Below, piece after piece: positions 17,157 through 26,072 of a DNA stretch of 64,000 nucleotides. Position numbers and translations under genes: made by a program. The notes under the pieces were generated by a model. It made no database searches and was not told the DNA's origin. It saw only the letters and a program-made list of their open reading frames with translations. How positions within the stretch are numbered: position 1 is the first letter of the stretch; the number at the start of each line of letters is the position of its first letter. Where the stretch lies: the NCBI RefSeq assembly GCF_900113415.1, contig NZ_FOPH01000015.1, positions 1-64,000 on the forward strand, read 5' to 3'. This DNA is from Oribacterium sp. WCC10. GTDB lineage: Bacteria > Bacillota > Clostridia > Lachnospirales > Lachnospiraceae.

Positions 17157-18503
17157 TTATAAAGCATATTTTTTATAGAGCTCTGCATGTGCGTAAACAA
17201 CATTCCAGGCCCCGGTTGTCTTTCCTGTTACAAGGATATAATGCTTTCCGCTTGCTCCTGTGAAATATGATACAGCGCAGTTGCCTGCCTTTGAAACATA
17301 TCCTGTCTTTGCCATCACTGCCTGCCCGCCTGTTGACTGGGTGTCGATACGCTTAAGGAAGAGGTTTGAGAATGTTATACCTGTTGAACGCTTATTGTTC
17401 GGCTTTGTGGTGTATGTTCTTGTAGACAGAACCGCACTTGCATAAGGGTTTGCAGCTGCATACTTCATAACAAGTGCCATGTCCCTGGCAGTCGTATAGT
17501 GATTGTCATTATAGAGCCCTGTACAATTAGTATAGTGCGTTGTGGCGGAAATACCAAGCTCTTGAGCCTTCTGATTCATGAGATTTACGAACTGATCCTC
17601 TGAACCTGCTATATGGCGTACAAGTGCAAGTGCCGCATCTGCACCTGACGGAAGAATGAGGCCGTAAAGAAGATCCTGGACTGTAACTTTTTCACCTGCC
17701 TTGAAACCGCAGTTGGAGGCATCGTTAGCATAGACATAATCTACTATGTCCTGTGTTATCTCCACGGTCTCATTCAGATCAGTGATATGTTCGCACGCTA
17801 CAAGCAGGGTCATGACCTTGGTCATGGAAGCCGGGTACATCTTTGCTTCACCATTCTTGTCCGCAACTACAAGGTTGGCATCGGAGTCAACAAGGATCGC
17901 GAAGTTTGCATTTACTTCCGGAGATGCTGTAAGGCTTGTTTTCAGAAAGCTTGTTGCAGATCCGGTATTCTGAAAATAATTGACTGTTGTTGAAGTGGTA
18001 TTGGTTGAATCAGTCGAAGTTCCGGTGGTGCCTGTTGTTGATGCAGTTCCGGTTCCGACTGTTACTGTTACAGAAGACGCTCCGTTTGATGAGGCACTTG
18101 TGATAGCTGTTGACTGAGTGTCTGTCACAGCCTGGCCTGAGCCTGTAGGCTGAACTGAGACATTGGCTGAATCTGCTGATGTGCCTGTCGGAGCTGAGAT
18201 GTCAACAGTGGTACCTGTTACGGTTGTGACACCGGCATCTGGTGAAACGTTTACTGAAGCAGTTGAAGCAGCTGCAGTTGTCTCTGTTACCGCAGTTGTT
18301 GATTCAATAGAGGGACCGCTTGAATAACTCTCCAATGAAGCAGAATTTCCTGTTTCGGAAACCACCACCGGTCCGTTATCGGAGATCTCCACTATGTTTG
18401 TCGCTGTATCTGCAAGTGTGACTGTAGAGACACTTACTGATGCCATAACTGCGATAAGAATTTCTGCGGCTGTCTTTTTGATATACTTTTTGTAGCTTTT
18501 CAT
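17157..18503 (-). CDS. D-alanyl-D-alanine carboxypeptidase (S11 family) with Ser/Thr-rich linker
   Basis: A 448-residue secreted penicillin-binding protein of low molecular mass. A signal peptide (KKTAAEILIAVMASVSVS..LADTA) is followed by about 135 residues of Ser, Thr, Ala and Val, probably a wall-spanning linker. The peptidase domain has the SxxK motif as SMTK (YPASMTKVM), a second motif LPSGADAA where S-x-N is usual, and KTG (MAKTGYVSKAG). It trims pentapeptide side chains of peptidoglycan. Start is uncertain: ATG 18503 (MKSYKK) fits the signal peptide; the in-frame ATG 18530 lies inside a hairpin loop. Neither has an adjacent Shine-Dalgarno (see 18513-18549). Confidence 0.9.
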   Translation of the reverse strand: MKSYKKYIKKTAAEILIAVMASVSVSTVTLADTATNIVEISDNGPVVVSETGNSASLESYSSGPSIESTTAVTETTAAASTASVNVSPDAGVTTVTGTTVDISAPTGTSADSANVSVQPTGSGQAVTDTQSTAITSASSNGASSVTVTVGTGTASTTGTTGTSTDSTNTTSTTVNYFQNTGSATSFLKTSLTASPEVNANFAILVDSDANLVVADKNGEAKMYPASMTKVMTLLVACEHITDLNETVEITQDIVDYVYANDASNCGFKAGEKVTVQDLLYGLILPSGADAALALVRHIAGSEDQFVNLMNQKAQELGISATTHYTNCTGLYNDNHYTTARDMALVMKYAAANPYASAVLSTRTYTTKPNNKRSTGITFSNLFLKRIDTQSTGGQAVMAKTGYVSKAGNCAVSYFTGASGKHYILVTGKTTGAWNVVYAHAELYKKYAL

Positions 18504-18512
18504 AATTTTTAA

Positions 18513-18549
18513 AAGCTGTGAATAAGCCATAGGGCGATATTCACAGCTT
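18513..18549 (-). promoter_or_regulatory. leader hairpin between Shine-Dalgarno and start of the carboxypeptidase gene
   Basis: AAGCTGTGAATA and TATTCACAGCTT form a perfect 12-bp stem with an inner GCC/GGC pair, leaving a four-base loop. An AGGAGAGGA ribosome-binding site lies just 5' (18553-18561). Read leftward the stem is followed by TTTTAAAAATT and ATG 18503. Folding would bring the binding site to about 12 bases from the ATG; alternatively the hairpin plus T run is an attenuator. Confidence 0.6.
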
Positions 18550-18703
18550 ATGTCCTCTCCTCATATTTTTAGCTATATATTAGCATGATGAGTCGATCAA
18601 TACTTTACTAAATGTTTTCAATAATTTGTAGATTAACAGTGGCATGGGCTTTTAAAGTAAACGAATGCCTTCATCGATAATAGCGTTCATTTGAACCGGA
18701 ATA

Positions 18704-20659
18704 TCAATGCCTGGTTTTCGCGCGCGAATCGGATCTATGTCTGTTCTTTAAGCCGGAAATATAGGTACGTCTTGCATCTCTTCGTGCCTTATCATGAGAA
18801 CTGCTACGGGATTTTGAATCCTGCATGTTTTTCCCTGTTTTATGGGTTCCTTGAGCATTGTCCGGCATCTTTCTAGGGCGAATGAGACATTCAGGACCAA
18901 AACCTATGAGATCTTCTCTATGCTCTTTCAGAAGAGCTTCTTTTACAAGATCATAGTTCTCAGGCTTTTTGTACTGGATAAGGGCTCTCTGCATCGCCTT
19001 TTCGTGAGGGTTCTTCGGTACATATACCTCTTCCATGGTGAGCGGGTTCAGGCCCGTATAGTACATGGTGGTGGACACGGTTCCCGGTGTGGGATAGAAA
19101 TCTTGTACCTGCTCCGGAATGTATCCCATATCACGGATATACTCCGCAAGAGTGATGGCATCCTTAAGTCTTGAGCCGGGATGGCTGGACATAAGATAAG
19201 GTACGATGTACTGATTAAGTCCCAGTTCTTTATTGATTTTCTCGAATTCCTTTACAAAAGAGTTGTACACTGACACATTGGGCTTACCCATCTCTTTGAG
19301 AACATTGTCGGAAACATGCTCAGGTGCAACACGCATCTGTCCTGATACGTGATACTTGCAGATCTCCTTCAAAAATTCCTTATTGGAATCCGCCATGAGA
19401 TAGTCGAAACGGAAACCGGAACGCACAAATACTTTCTTGACTCCGGGAAGTGAACGAACTTCACGAAGCATCTGCACATAGTCGGAATGGTCAACTTTCA
19501 GATTCTTGCAGGGCTCGGGCCATAGACATTTTTTATTTACACAGGCACCCTTGGTAAGCTGTTTTCCGCAGGCAGGGCCTCTGAACTCCGCAGTAGGGCC
19601 TCCAACGTCAAAGATATATCCCTTGAACTCAGGATCCTGAGTAATCTCCTTTGCCTCCTCCAGAACACTTTCATGAGAGCGGACCTGTACGATTCGGCCC
19701 TGATGCATGGTAAGTGCGCAGAAATTACATTCTCCGAAGCAGCCTCTTGCCTGGGTGATACTTTCCTTTATCTCTCCGAAGGCTGGAATACCGCCGTCTT
19801 TGTCGTAGATCGGATGCCATGCTCTCATGTAGGGCAGTGCATAAACATCATCCATCTCCAACTCGGTGAGAGGCAGAGCAGGAGGGTTCTGTACCACAAA
19901 CATGGCATGATCATAACATTCGTAGATGCGCTTTGCGCTTATGGGATCAGTATTTCTGTATTGGATTGCAAAGCTTTCTGCATACTTACGTTTGTCGTTC
20001 TTGATCTCTTCAAAATCAGGAAGTCTCACAGCATCATATATCTCGTCCTCGGAACGTGTCTTGTAGACCGTACCCGGAATCCAGGTAATATCTTTGACCT
20101 GAAGTCCTGAGTTAAGGGCGTCAGCTATCTCAACGATACTGTGCTCTCCCATTCCGTAGGAGATAATGTCGGCACCACTGTCCAGAAGTACTGATCGGCG
20201 AATGCTGTCCGACCAGTAGTCGTAGTGAGCCAGTCTTCTGAGGCTGGCTTCGATACCGCCTATTATGACAGGAGTATGTTTATATGTTTTTCTAATGAGG
20301 TTACAGTAAACGGTCACTGCTCTGTCAGGACGTTTGCCCATGACTCCGCCGGGAGTATAAGCGTCTGTCTTACGATGCTTCTTGGCAACGGTATAATGAT
20401 TTACCATGGAATCCATGTTTCCGGCAGATACAAGGAAGCCAAGACGCGGTTCACCGAACTCTGTTACAGAGTCCTTGTTGTTCCAGTCCGGCTGTGGAAG
20501 CATGGCAACCTTATAGCCGTGTGCCTCCAGAATTCTGGAAATGATGGCAGCACCGAAACTTGAATGATCGACGTATGCGTCGCCGCAAACATATACAAAG
20601 TCCGGCTGCTCCCAGCCTCTCTCCAACATATCTTCCTTGTTAATAGGTAAAAAGCTCAT
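18704..20659 (-). CDS. YgiQ-family radical SAM protein
   Basis: A 651-residue YgiQ-like (UPF0313) protein. The radical SAM cluster motif CxxxCxxC is at Cys307, Cys311 and Cys314 (ARGCFGECNFCAL). The N-terminal part (FVYVCGDAYVDHSSFGAAII) resembles the cobalamin-binding-like domain of the family, and further Cys-rich residues (CGKQLTKGACVNKKCLWPEPC) lie after the SAM barrel. The C-terminus ends in a basic tail. Function of YgiQ is unknown. ATG 20659 follows GAGGATAT. It is 25 bases downstream of the M20 hydrolase gene stop region and may be co-transcribed with it. Confidence 0.93.
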   Translation of the reverse strand: MSFLPINKEDMLERGWEQPDFVYVCGDAYVDHSSFGAAIISRILEAHGYKVAMLPQPDWNNKDSVTEFGEPRLGFLVSAGNMDSMVNHYTVAKKHRKTDAYTPGGVMGKRPDRAVTVYCNLIRKTYKHTPVIIGGIEASLRRLAHYDYWSDSIRRSVLLDSGADIISYGMGEHSIVEIADALNSGLQVKDITWIPGTVYKTRSEDEIYDAVRLPDFEEIKNDKRKYAESFAIQYRNTDPISAKRIYECYDHAMFVVQNPPALPLTELEMDDVYALPYMRAWHPIYDKDGGIPAFGEIKESITQARGCFGECNFCALTMHQGRIVQVRSHESVLEEAKEITQDPEFKGYIFDVGGPTAEFRGPACGKQLTKGACVNKKCLWPEPCKNLKVDHSDYVQMLREVRSLPGVKKVFVRSGFRFDYLMADSNKEFLKEICKYHVSGQMRVAPEHVSDNVLKEMGKPNVSVYNSFVKEFEKINKELGLNQYIVPYLMSSHPGSRLKDAITLAEYIRDMGYIPEQVQDFYPTPGTVSTTMYYTGLNPLTMEEVYVPKNPHEKAMQRALIQYKKPENYDLVKEALLKEHREDLIGFGPECLIRPRKMPDNAQGTHKTGKNMQDSKSRSSSHDKARRDARRTYISGLKNRHRSDSRAKTRH

Positions 20660-20683
20660 ATATCCTCAATTCATATCTTAAAA

Positions 20684-22120
20684 CTATATTGCGATGGGTT
20701 TTGCGCCGTCCTCTATAGGACAAACGTATCCGCAGGCTGTTCTCTTCTCGAATTCAGCTCTCGCTTCCTTAAGTATCTCAGGCTTTTCGTAAAGATCAAC
20801 TGCAGCACAGGCAAGTACTTTTCCTGCCTGAAGAAGTGCCTTATGCCCGATGGACGAACCACCGCAGGAAACATTCTGCCAGCTGTGACCCGGTGCTCCG
20901 TTTACAAAACCTGCTACATGAATCTGTGCAGTCGGGGTCTCCCATGATACGTCTCCGACATCTGTGGAGCCTGCCTGGAATGCAGTACTGTGATACAGCG
21001 GGATCAGGAAGTTGTTTATTCCGCACTTTCCGTGCTCACTGTGCTCTTCTGTGAATTCACGGATCGTATCATCAAATTTTGATGCAAATCCGGGTGCAGT
21101 GTTCTCCGGGCAGGTGGAGCTCAGTGCCTTGGCAAAACTTATCTCTTCATCAGTATAGGTGGGAAGTCCGACCTCTTTGAAGTTTTCGAAAAGAACATTT
21201 TCGAGAGTGAAGTTTGGTACCAGATCTGCAGTTCCATCGATAAATGTACGTGTGAAGTTTGTTTCAGTCATAAGAGCAGCGCCCTCAGCTATTTTATCGA
21301 CGCGTTTTAAAAGTTCAACACAGTTTCTTACTTTTCCTGCGCGAACCATATATAAAACCGTTGCATGTTCCTGAACCACGTTTGGTGAAACTCCGCCTGC
21401 ATCTGTTATGGCATAATGTACACGACAGTCAGAAGTCATATGCTCTCTCAGATACTGGACACCGGTATTCATGAGTTCCACCGCATCGAGAGCTGATCTT
21501 CCGTGTTCCGGATCTCCTGCGGCATGGGCTGAAACACCATGGAAGTCATACATTATCTGAATGGTTGAGTTATTGGTTCCGGTTTTCACTTCGTTCACAT
21601 CTTCAGGATGCCATGTGAGGGCCGCATCAAGGTCTTTCCATATGCCGTCTCTCGCCATGAATGCCTTTGCGGCACCCCCCTCTTCGCCCGGACATCCGAA
21701 GAAAATAACTGTTCCCTCATGACCTGAAGTCTCAAGATAATGCTTGATTCCGAAGGCTGCAGCAAGGGCTCCTGTGCCTAACATGTTGTGACCGCAGCCA
21801 TGCCCCGGAGCTCCTGACTTAAGAGGTTTATGACTTAATGCCCCACGCTCCTGACTTAAGCCTGAAAGAGCGTCGTATTCACCGAGTATTCCGATGACAG
21901 GATGTCCGGAACCGAAAGTTCCCGTAAAAGCAGTCTCAATATCGTCAAAATTCTTTTCAACCCTAAATCCGTTCTCTTCCAATACCTTTTCATAAAGAGC
22001 GGCAGATCTGTACTCTTTCAGACTAAGTTCGGGATTTGCCCAGATTTCATCTGATAAGTTTGTGAAGATATCGCTGTTCTTTACTATATAGTCTATTATC
22101 TGTTGCTTTAATTCTGTCAT
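20684..22120 (-). CDS. M20-family amidohydrolase (AbgB-like)
   Basis: A 478-residue metallohydrolase of the M20D type, resembling p-aminobenzoyl-glutamate hydrolase subunit AbgB: LSDEIWANPELSLKEYRS near the N-terminus, GILGEYDALSGLSQ, metal ligands in GHGCGHNMLG, FFGCPGEEGGAAK, and GVSAHAAGDPEHGRSALDA in the dimerisation domain. It probably cleaves an N-acyl or peptide amide bond; substrate unproven. ATG 22120 (MTELKQQ) is chosen because AGGA lies six bases before it; the longer frame adds a Cys-rich segment not seen in the family. Confidence 0.9.
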   Translation of the reverse strand: MTELKQQIIDYIVKNSDIFTNLSDEIWANPELSLKEYRSAALYEKVLEENGFRVEKNFDDIETAFTGTFGSGHPVIGILGEYDALSGLSQERGALSHKPLKSGAPGHGCGHNMLGTGALAAAFGIKHYLETSGHEGTVIFFGCPGEEGGAAKAFMARDGIWKDLDAALTWHPEDVNEVKTGTNNSTIQIMYDFHGVSAHAAGDPEHGRSALDAVELMNTGVQYLREHMTSDCRVHYAITDAGGVSPNVVQEHATVLYMVRAGKVRNCVELLKRVDKIAEGAALMTETNFTRTFIDGTADLVPNFTLENVLFENFKEVGLPTYTDEEISFAKALSSTCPENTAPGFASKFDDTIREFTEEHSEHGKCGINNFLIPLYHSTAFQAGSTDVGDVSWETPTAQIHVAGFVNGAPGHSWQNVSCGGSSIGHKALLQAGKVLACAAVDLYEKPEILKEARAEFEKRTACGYVCPIEDGAKPIAI

Positions 22121-22326
22121 TCTGTCCTGCTTTCCGGACACAAAGGTGTCCATGGTGTAAATGTTGATGCAACACATTGCACAGGAATGCGAGCATTTGT
22201 GTCCATCTTTGAACTGTAAAAATCCTTAAAAACTGCTGCGCTTTAAGCTATCTCCTGGAGCAACTCTGATTCCGACATGCTCCCAAGTGTTTTACGAAAC
22301 AGACAAGTCAGAAAAGGTTTTATATT

Positions 22327-22598
22327 ATGACGTGAGTGTCAAAAGTATTTACCACTCACTGATTAGCGCTAACGCACACATTCGTGTGCATAGAGCAGGA
22401 ATCCTTACAGATTCCTTTGAAGCGCTCAAAGCCGCGTGGCTCCTTCGATTAAAAATCGAAGGCAGTTGTGCTGCTGAACACGAATAACTCACGTCCTTTT
22501 GCTATGCAAAACGACTATGTTATTCGTGTTCGGGCGGGTCATAAAGTCTCAAATCAACGTGCAAGCACGTGATTTGGTACTTTTGACCCTTACATCAT
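22327..22598 (+). repeat. MITE-like repeat family 1, long copy
   Basis: A 272-base element. The left end GTGAGTGTCAAAAGTA and the complement of the right end (GTAAGGGTCAAAAGTA) are inverted repeats with 18 of 21 positions matching when the outer ATGA is included. Inside are several hairpins (GCACACATTCGTGTGC, CTTCGATTAAAAATCGAAG, GTGCAAGCAC). Compared with 30647-30845 it has an extra internal block. The right end stops one base before the TSCPD gene's stop codon. No coding capacity. The rest of the 22121-22599 gap shows nothing clear. Confidence 0.75.
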
Positions 22599-22599
22599 A

Positions 22600-22857
22600 T
22601 TATGCAATCTGACTAAGTGCCTGCTCGATGCCTTTTGCCAGCTGATCGGCGCAGGAAGTACCTTTGCCGCCGCAGACATTACCCTTTAAGATATCAACGG
22701 CCTTCTTTGCATCATATCCTTCAAGAAGCTTGCTTATGGCAAGAGTGTTTCCGGGGCAGCCACCGTGAAATCTGACATCCTTTAACTTTCCGTCCTCGAT
22801 TCCGAATTCAATCTGACTTGCGCAAACACCTGCTGTTCTCATGCTGTACTTTACCAT
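22600..22857 (-). CDS. TSCPD-domain protein
   Basis: An 85-residue protein matching the small TSCPD family: MVKYSMRTAGVCASQIEF, then FHGGCPGNTLAISKLLEG and a C-terminal CGGKGTSCADQLAKGI, with Cys residues positioned as in the family. Related TSCPD modules occur at the ends of vitamin B12-dependent ribonucleotide reductases and as stand-alone proteins; the stand-alone function is not known. ATG 22857 follows AAAGGAG. It is monocistronic and its stop codon abuts a family 1 repeat. Confidence 0.9.
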   Translation of the reverse strand: MVKYSMRTAGVCASQIEFGIEDGKLKDVRFHGGCPGNTLAISKLLEGYDAKKAVDILKGNVCGGKGTSCADQLAKGIEQALSQIA

Positions 22858-22954
22858 ATTATCTCCTTTTTTTAATAATAGAAGTATGTTATTCGTATCT
22901 ATAGTAAGTGTCAAATACTTTTGTAAGATCAAAGCGTGAATTTAATTGATGATA

Positions 22955-22997
22955 AAAATGACCTGCAGCTATTCATAATACAGAATAGCTGCAGGTC
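22955..22997 (-). terminator. terminator of the amino-acid ABC operon
   Basis: GACCTGCAGCTATTC (22960-22974) pairs perfectly over 15 bases with 22983-22997; leftward the stem is followed by ATTTTTATC. Confidence 0.88.
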
Positions 22998-23033
22998 GTG
23001 TATTGATGCCTGGATCTATGATTTGAGTGCTAT

Positions 23034-23789
23034 TTATGCTTCAAGCACCTTCCCGAGGAAATCCTTAAGTCTCGGATTCTTCGGATGATCAAATATCTGC
23101 TCTGGTGTGCCCTCTTCAATGATGTTTCCGTCTGCCATGAATACCACACGATTACCGACTTCGCGGGCGAAGCCCATTTCATGGGTAACGCATACCATGG
23201 TCATACCTGCCTTTGCAAGTTCCTTCATAACTTCAAGAACCTCGCCGACCATCTCAGGGTCCAGGGCGGACGTAGGCTCATCGAAAAGCATAACTTCCGG
23301 GTTCATGCAAAGCGCTCTGACGATGGCTACACGCTGCTTCTGTCCGCCGGAAAGCTGAACCGGATATGCCTTGGCTCTGTCCTTGAGACCTACGCGGTCA
23401 AGAAGTTCAAGAGCTTTCTTCTCCGCCTCGGCTTTGCCTACGTGCTTTACTATCTGAGGAGCCAGGGTCAGGTTTTCAAGTATGGTTTTATGCGGGAAAA
23501 GGTTGAAGTGCTGGAAAACCATTCCCATTCTCTCACGGAACTTATCAAGGTCGATCTTCTCATTTACGATATCCTGACCGTCGAAGATGATGCTTCCTTC
23601 AGTAGGTTCCTCCAAAAGGTTAAGGCTTCGTAAAAATGTTGACTTACCGGAGCCTGATGGTCCGATGACCACCATTACATCACCTTTGTTGATATCGATA
23701 CTGACTCCGTCAAGAGCCTTGATCTTTCCGTAGTTATAATGCTTCTTTAAATCTCTTACCTTTATAAGAGCTGAATTATCGGTTGTCAC
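23034..23789 (-). CDS. polar amino-acid ABC transporter ATP-binding protein (GlnQ type)
   Basis: A 251-residue ATPase: Walker [11 protein letters not shown]-loop [12 protein letters not shown], signature [15 protein letters not shown], Walker [15 protein letters not shown], and the [11 protein letters not shown] switch, all typical of GlnQ/HisP. The most likely start is GTG 23789, ten bases after AGGAGG; this overlaps the end of the permease gene by 14 bases. It drives uptake with the permease and binding protein encoded upstream. Confidence 0.94.
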   Translation of the reverse strand: MTTDNSALIKVRDLKKHYNYGKIKALDGVSIDINKGDVMVVIGPSGSGKSTFLRSLNLLEEPTEGSIIFDGQDIVNEKIDLDKFRERMGMVFQHFNLFPHKTILENLTLAPQIVKHVGKAEAEKKALELLDRVGLKDRAKAYPVQLSGGQKQRVAIVRALCMNPEVMLFDEPTSALDPEMVGEVLEVMKELAKAGMTMVCVTHEMGFAREVGNRVVFMADGNIIEEGTPEQIFDHPKNPRLKDFLGKVLEA

Positions 23790-24555
23790 TTTGACGCATC
23801 CTCCTCTCAACGTACTCGATTATCTTTGATGTCGGGAAGCACAGGCAGAAGTATAGGAATGTTGCCATGAGGAGAGGCTCTGCGATGATGAATGTCGCAG
23901 ACTGAACGCTCTTAACATTAAACATGATATCCTGTACACCGATGGTATAGCAGACTGAGGACTCCTTGATGATGGTTACAAACTCATTGGCAACCGCAGG
24001 AAGGATGTTCTTAATGGCCTGAGGAAGGATGATATGGTACATGGTCTGAGCCTTACTCATACCGAGAGATCTGGCAGCTTCTGTCTGACCGTGATCCACC
24101 CCTTCGATTCCGCCTCGAATGACAGCACTCATATATCCGCCTGAGTTAAGTGCCAGAGCAACCGCTGCCGGGAAGAACCTCTCAAACTGGATAAATCCCA
24201 GGAATGTAAACTTGGGAAGTGTCACAAATCCGAATACGATATAGTAAACAAGGAATATCTGAACCAGCATGGGGGTACATCTTACAAACTGTACATAGCA
24301 GTTTGCGATGAGCTGCACCGGATTAAACTTTGCGATGAAATCATACTGCTTCTTCTTTTTGATGTCGTCGGTCTTGATCTTCTCAAGATGTCTGAATGGT
24401 CTCACATCGGACAAAAGCATAAGTGCAAGTCCGAAAGCTAAGAAGAATCCGAAGAAAACTGTGCACAGTGCCAGAAGGATTGTAACTATCAAACCCTGCT
24501 GGAACATGTTGCCATAGGTAAGTATCTTTCCTATATTGGCCCAACTGATGGTCAT
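23776..24555 (-). CDS. polar amino-acid ABC transporter permease
   Basis: A 259-residue HisM/GlnP-type permease with helices at [36 protein letters not shown] and others, and the EAA loop [22 protein letters not shown] that contacts the ATPase. A charged insertion after helix 1 ([18 protein letters not shown]) is longer than usual. ATG 24555 follows AGGAAT. It lies 208 bases downstream of the binding-protein gene, with a terminator-like hairpin between. Confidence 0.93.
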   Translation of the reverse strand: MTISWANIGKILTYGNMFQQGLIVTILLALCTVFFGFFLAFGLALMLLSDVRPFRHLEKIKTDDIKKKKQYDFIAKFNPVQLIANCYVQFVRCTPMLVQIFLVYYIVFGFVTLPKFTFLGFIQFERFFPAAVALALNSGGYMSAVIRGGIEGVDHGQTEAARSLGMSKAQTMYHIILPQAIKNILPAVANEFVTIIKESSVCYTIGVQDIMFNVKSVQSATFIIAEPLLMATFLYFCLCFPTSKIIEYVERRMRQSDNR

Positions 24556-24644
24556 AAAATATTCCTGCCTTTCAAAATAATGAAACTTTGTTTTGAAACA
24601 TCATAGCATATCATAGGGATAATGCTATGAAAACTTTAAAACGT

Positions 24645-24671
24645 GAAAAATCTCCGGGACTTAGCCCGGAG
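24645..24671 (-). terminator. intercistronic terminator-like hairpin
   Basis: CTCCGGG and CCCGGAG (24652-24671), followed leftward by ATTTTTCAC. It lies between the binding-protein gene and the permease gene and would lower transport-component expression relative to the binding protein. A second hairpin, CATAGCAT/ATGCTATG (24602-24629), sits closer to the permease. Confidence 0.65.
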
Positions 24672-24763
24672 AAAAATATTCTCTCGATTAGATGATATAT
24701 GCTTAAAGTATCACCATTGACTTTTTCGGGACCGGATATCACACGGATACCCTGTGGTCAAGA

Positions 24764-25717
24764 TTAGTTTGCGGCTGCCTGACCGTTTGCATCAAGCTGA
24801 CCCTCGTAAACATTGTCGGTATCTGATGCAAGCTCCTGAGCCTTTGTGATGTACTCATCCATTGATCCGTCTGAAAGAACCTGGTTAACAACCTCATTAA
24901 CCTTAGGGAGGAGATCACTGCCCTTCTTTAATGCGATGGCTGAACCCTCGGTGTCATACTCAACATCCCAGGCAATCTCTAACTCAGGATAGTTCTTGAT
25001 GTACTGCTCGGCAACAGCCTTCTCAATGAATGCGCCCTCAAGCTTTCCGGTAACAAGCTCTGAGATAATGTCTGTAACCTTTGCAAGACCGATAATGTTT
25101 GCATTTGGTGTATTGGTTTCTGCAAGACCCATCTGGATAGAACCTGTCTGAGCACCTACAGGAAGCTTATCAAATGCAGCATAGTCCTTATACTTGTCAG
25201 CGTCTGCCTTTCTGATAACGAAAGCCTGTCCGCCTGAGTAGTAAACGTCAGAGAAGTCGAAAGTCTGTGCACGCTCAGGGCTTGGTGAGAAACCTGAGAT
25301 TCCGAGGTCAATGTTTCCGTTCTGAAGTTCCATGAGGATACCATCGAAATCCATAGGAACTACCTGAAGCTCAAGACCCATCTCGTCAGCAATCTTCTGT
25401 GCTAGATCAATATCAAAACCTGAAAGCTCAGGAGTTCCGTTATTCATGTGGTAGAACTCATAAGGAGCGAAATCAGGTGATGTTCCGATAGTAAGCTTTC
25501 CTGCTGAAACAGTTGTGTAAGTCTCTTCACCTGCTGCCTCGGTAGCTGCTGTTGTGTCGGCTGCAGCTGCTTCAGTTCCTGCTGCTTCAGTTCCTGCTGC
25601 TTCTGTTGCGGCTGTGGTAGCTGCAGCTGTTGTTTCAGGTGCCTTTGATGAACCGCATGCTGCAAGTGAAGCTGCCATAAATGCTGCTGTCATAAGTGCT
25701 GTAAGACTCTTCTTCAT
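24764..25717 (-). CDS. amino-acid ABC transporter substrate-binding lipoprotein
   Basis: A 317-residue binding protein. Lipoprotein signal with lipobox LAAC (Cys21), then an Ala/Thr/Glu linker of about 45 residues with a repeated EAAGT unit, then a family 3 solute-binding domain: KLTIGTSPDFAPYEFYH, LSGFDIDLAQKIADEMGL, FDGILMELQNGNIDLGISGFS and PERAQTFDFSDVYY. The binding pattern suggests a polar amino acid; the exact ligand is not evident. ATG 25717 follows AGGAGG. First gene of the importer operon. Confidence 0.93.
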   Translation of the reverse strand: MKKSLTALMTAAFMAASLAACGSSKAPETTAAATTAATEAAGTEAAGTEAAAADTTAATEAAGEETYTTVSAGKLTIGTSPDFAPYEFYHMNNGTPELSGFDIDLAQKIADEMGLELQVVPMDFDGILMELQNGNIDLGISGFSPSPERAQTFDFSDVYYSGGQAFVIRKADADKYKDYAAFDKLPVGAQTGSIQMGLAETNTPNANIIGLAKVTDIISELVTGKLEGAFIEKAVAEQYIKNYPELEIAWDVEYDTEGSAIALKKGSDLLPKVNEVVNQVLSDGSMDEYITKAQELASDTDNVYEGQLDANGQAAAN

Positions 25718-25957
25718 AATATCCTCCTCAGAATTAAGAGCGACTGCTCTTTAGAATCGATACTTCATGATGATGAAAGATTTCATCACCTATACATCTC
25801 GGGTCAAATGTAATGAAAGATAAGTATATATAGAAATAAAACTTATATCTCTTTTCTAAAATATAACCTCGTTCTGTATGTTTTATGATTATAGTCTGTT
25901 TATTTATAAAATCAAGTATTTTTATTCAAAAAGATGCAATAAATTTGAATAATATGC
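25718..25957. other. intergenic region without recognised gene
   Basis: AT-rich leader of the importer operon. A small hairpin GATGAAA/TTTCATC lies at about 25770-25786. No known riboswitch or convincing promoter pair was recognised. Confidence 0.4.
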
Positions 25958-26003
25958 AAAAATGCCTGCATAAACAGCCGTCTCAAGCAAATTTATGCAG
26001 ACA
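25958..26003 (-). terminator. terminator of the lipoprotein/clostripain pair
   Basis: TGCCTGCATAAA (25963-25974) pairs with TTTATGCAGACA (25992-26003) with one wobble; leftward the stem is followed by TTTTTG. Confidence 0.65.
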
Positions 26004-26072
26004 TAAAAGTATATAAACATGTTTACAGGTTATTTTTATTTAACCGCTTTTCATATTCCTGTCGATACTTAC

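Noticed and set aside
22287-22487. 66-codon frame within the 22327 repeat
   Set aside because: It spans repeat ends and hairpins and is not kept in the sister copy at 30647.
25444-25665. Repeat-rich DNA in the binding-protein gene as a possible CRISPR-like array
   Set aside because: It is a codon repeat encoding the Ala/Thr/Glu linker; units are 12-15 bases with no spacers.
25718-25957. Importer leader as a riboswitch
   Set aside because: Only one short hairpin and no terminator or anti-Shine-Dalgarno arrangement.
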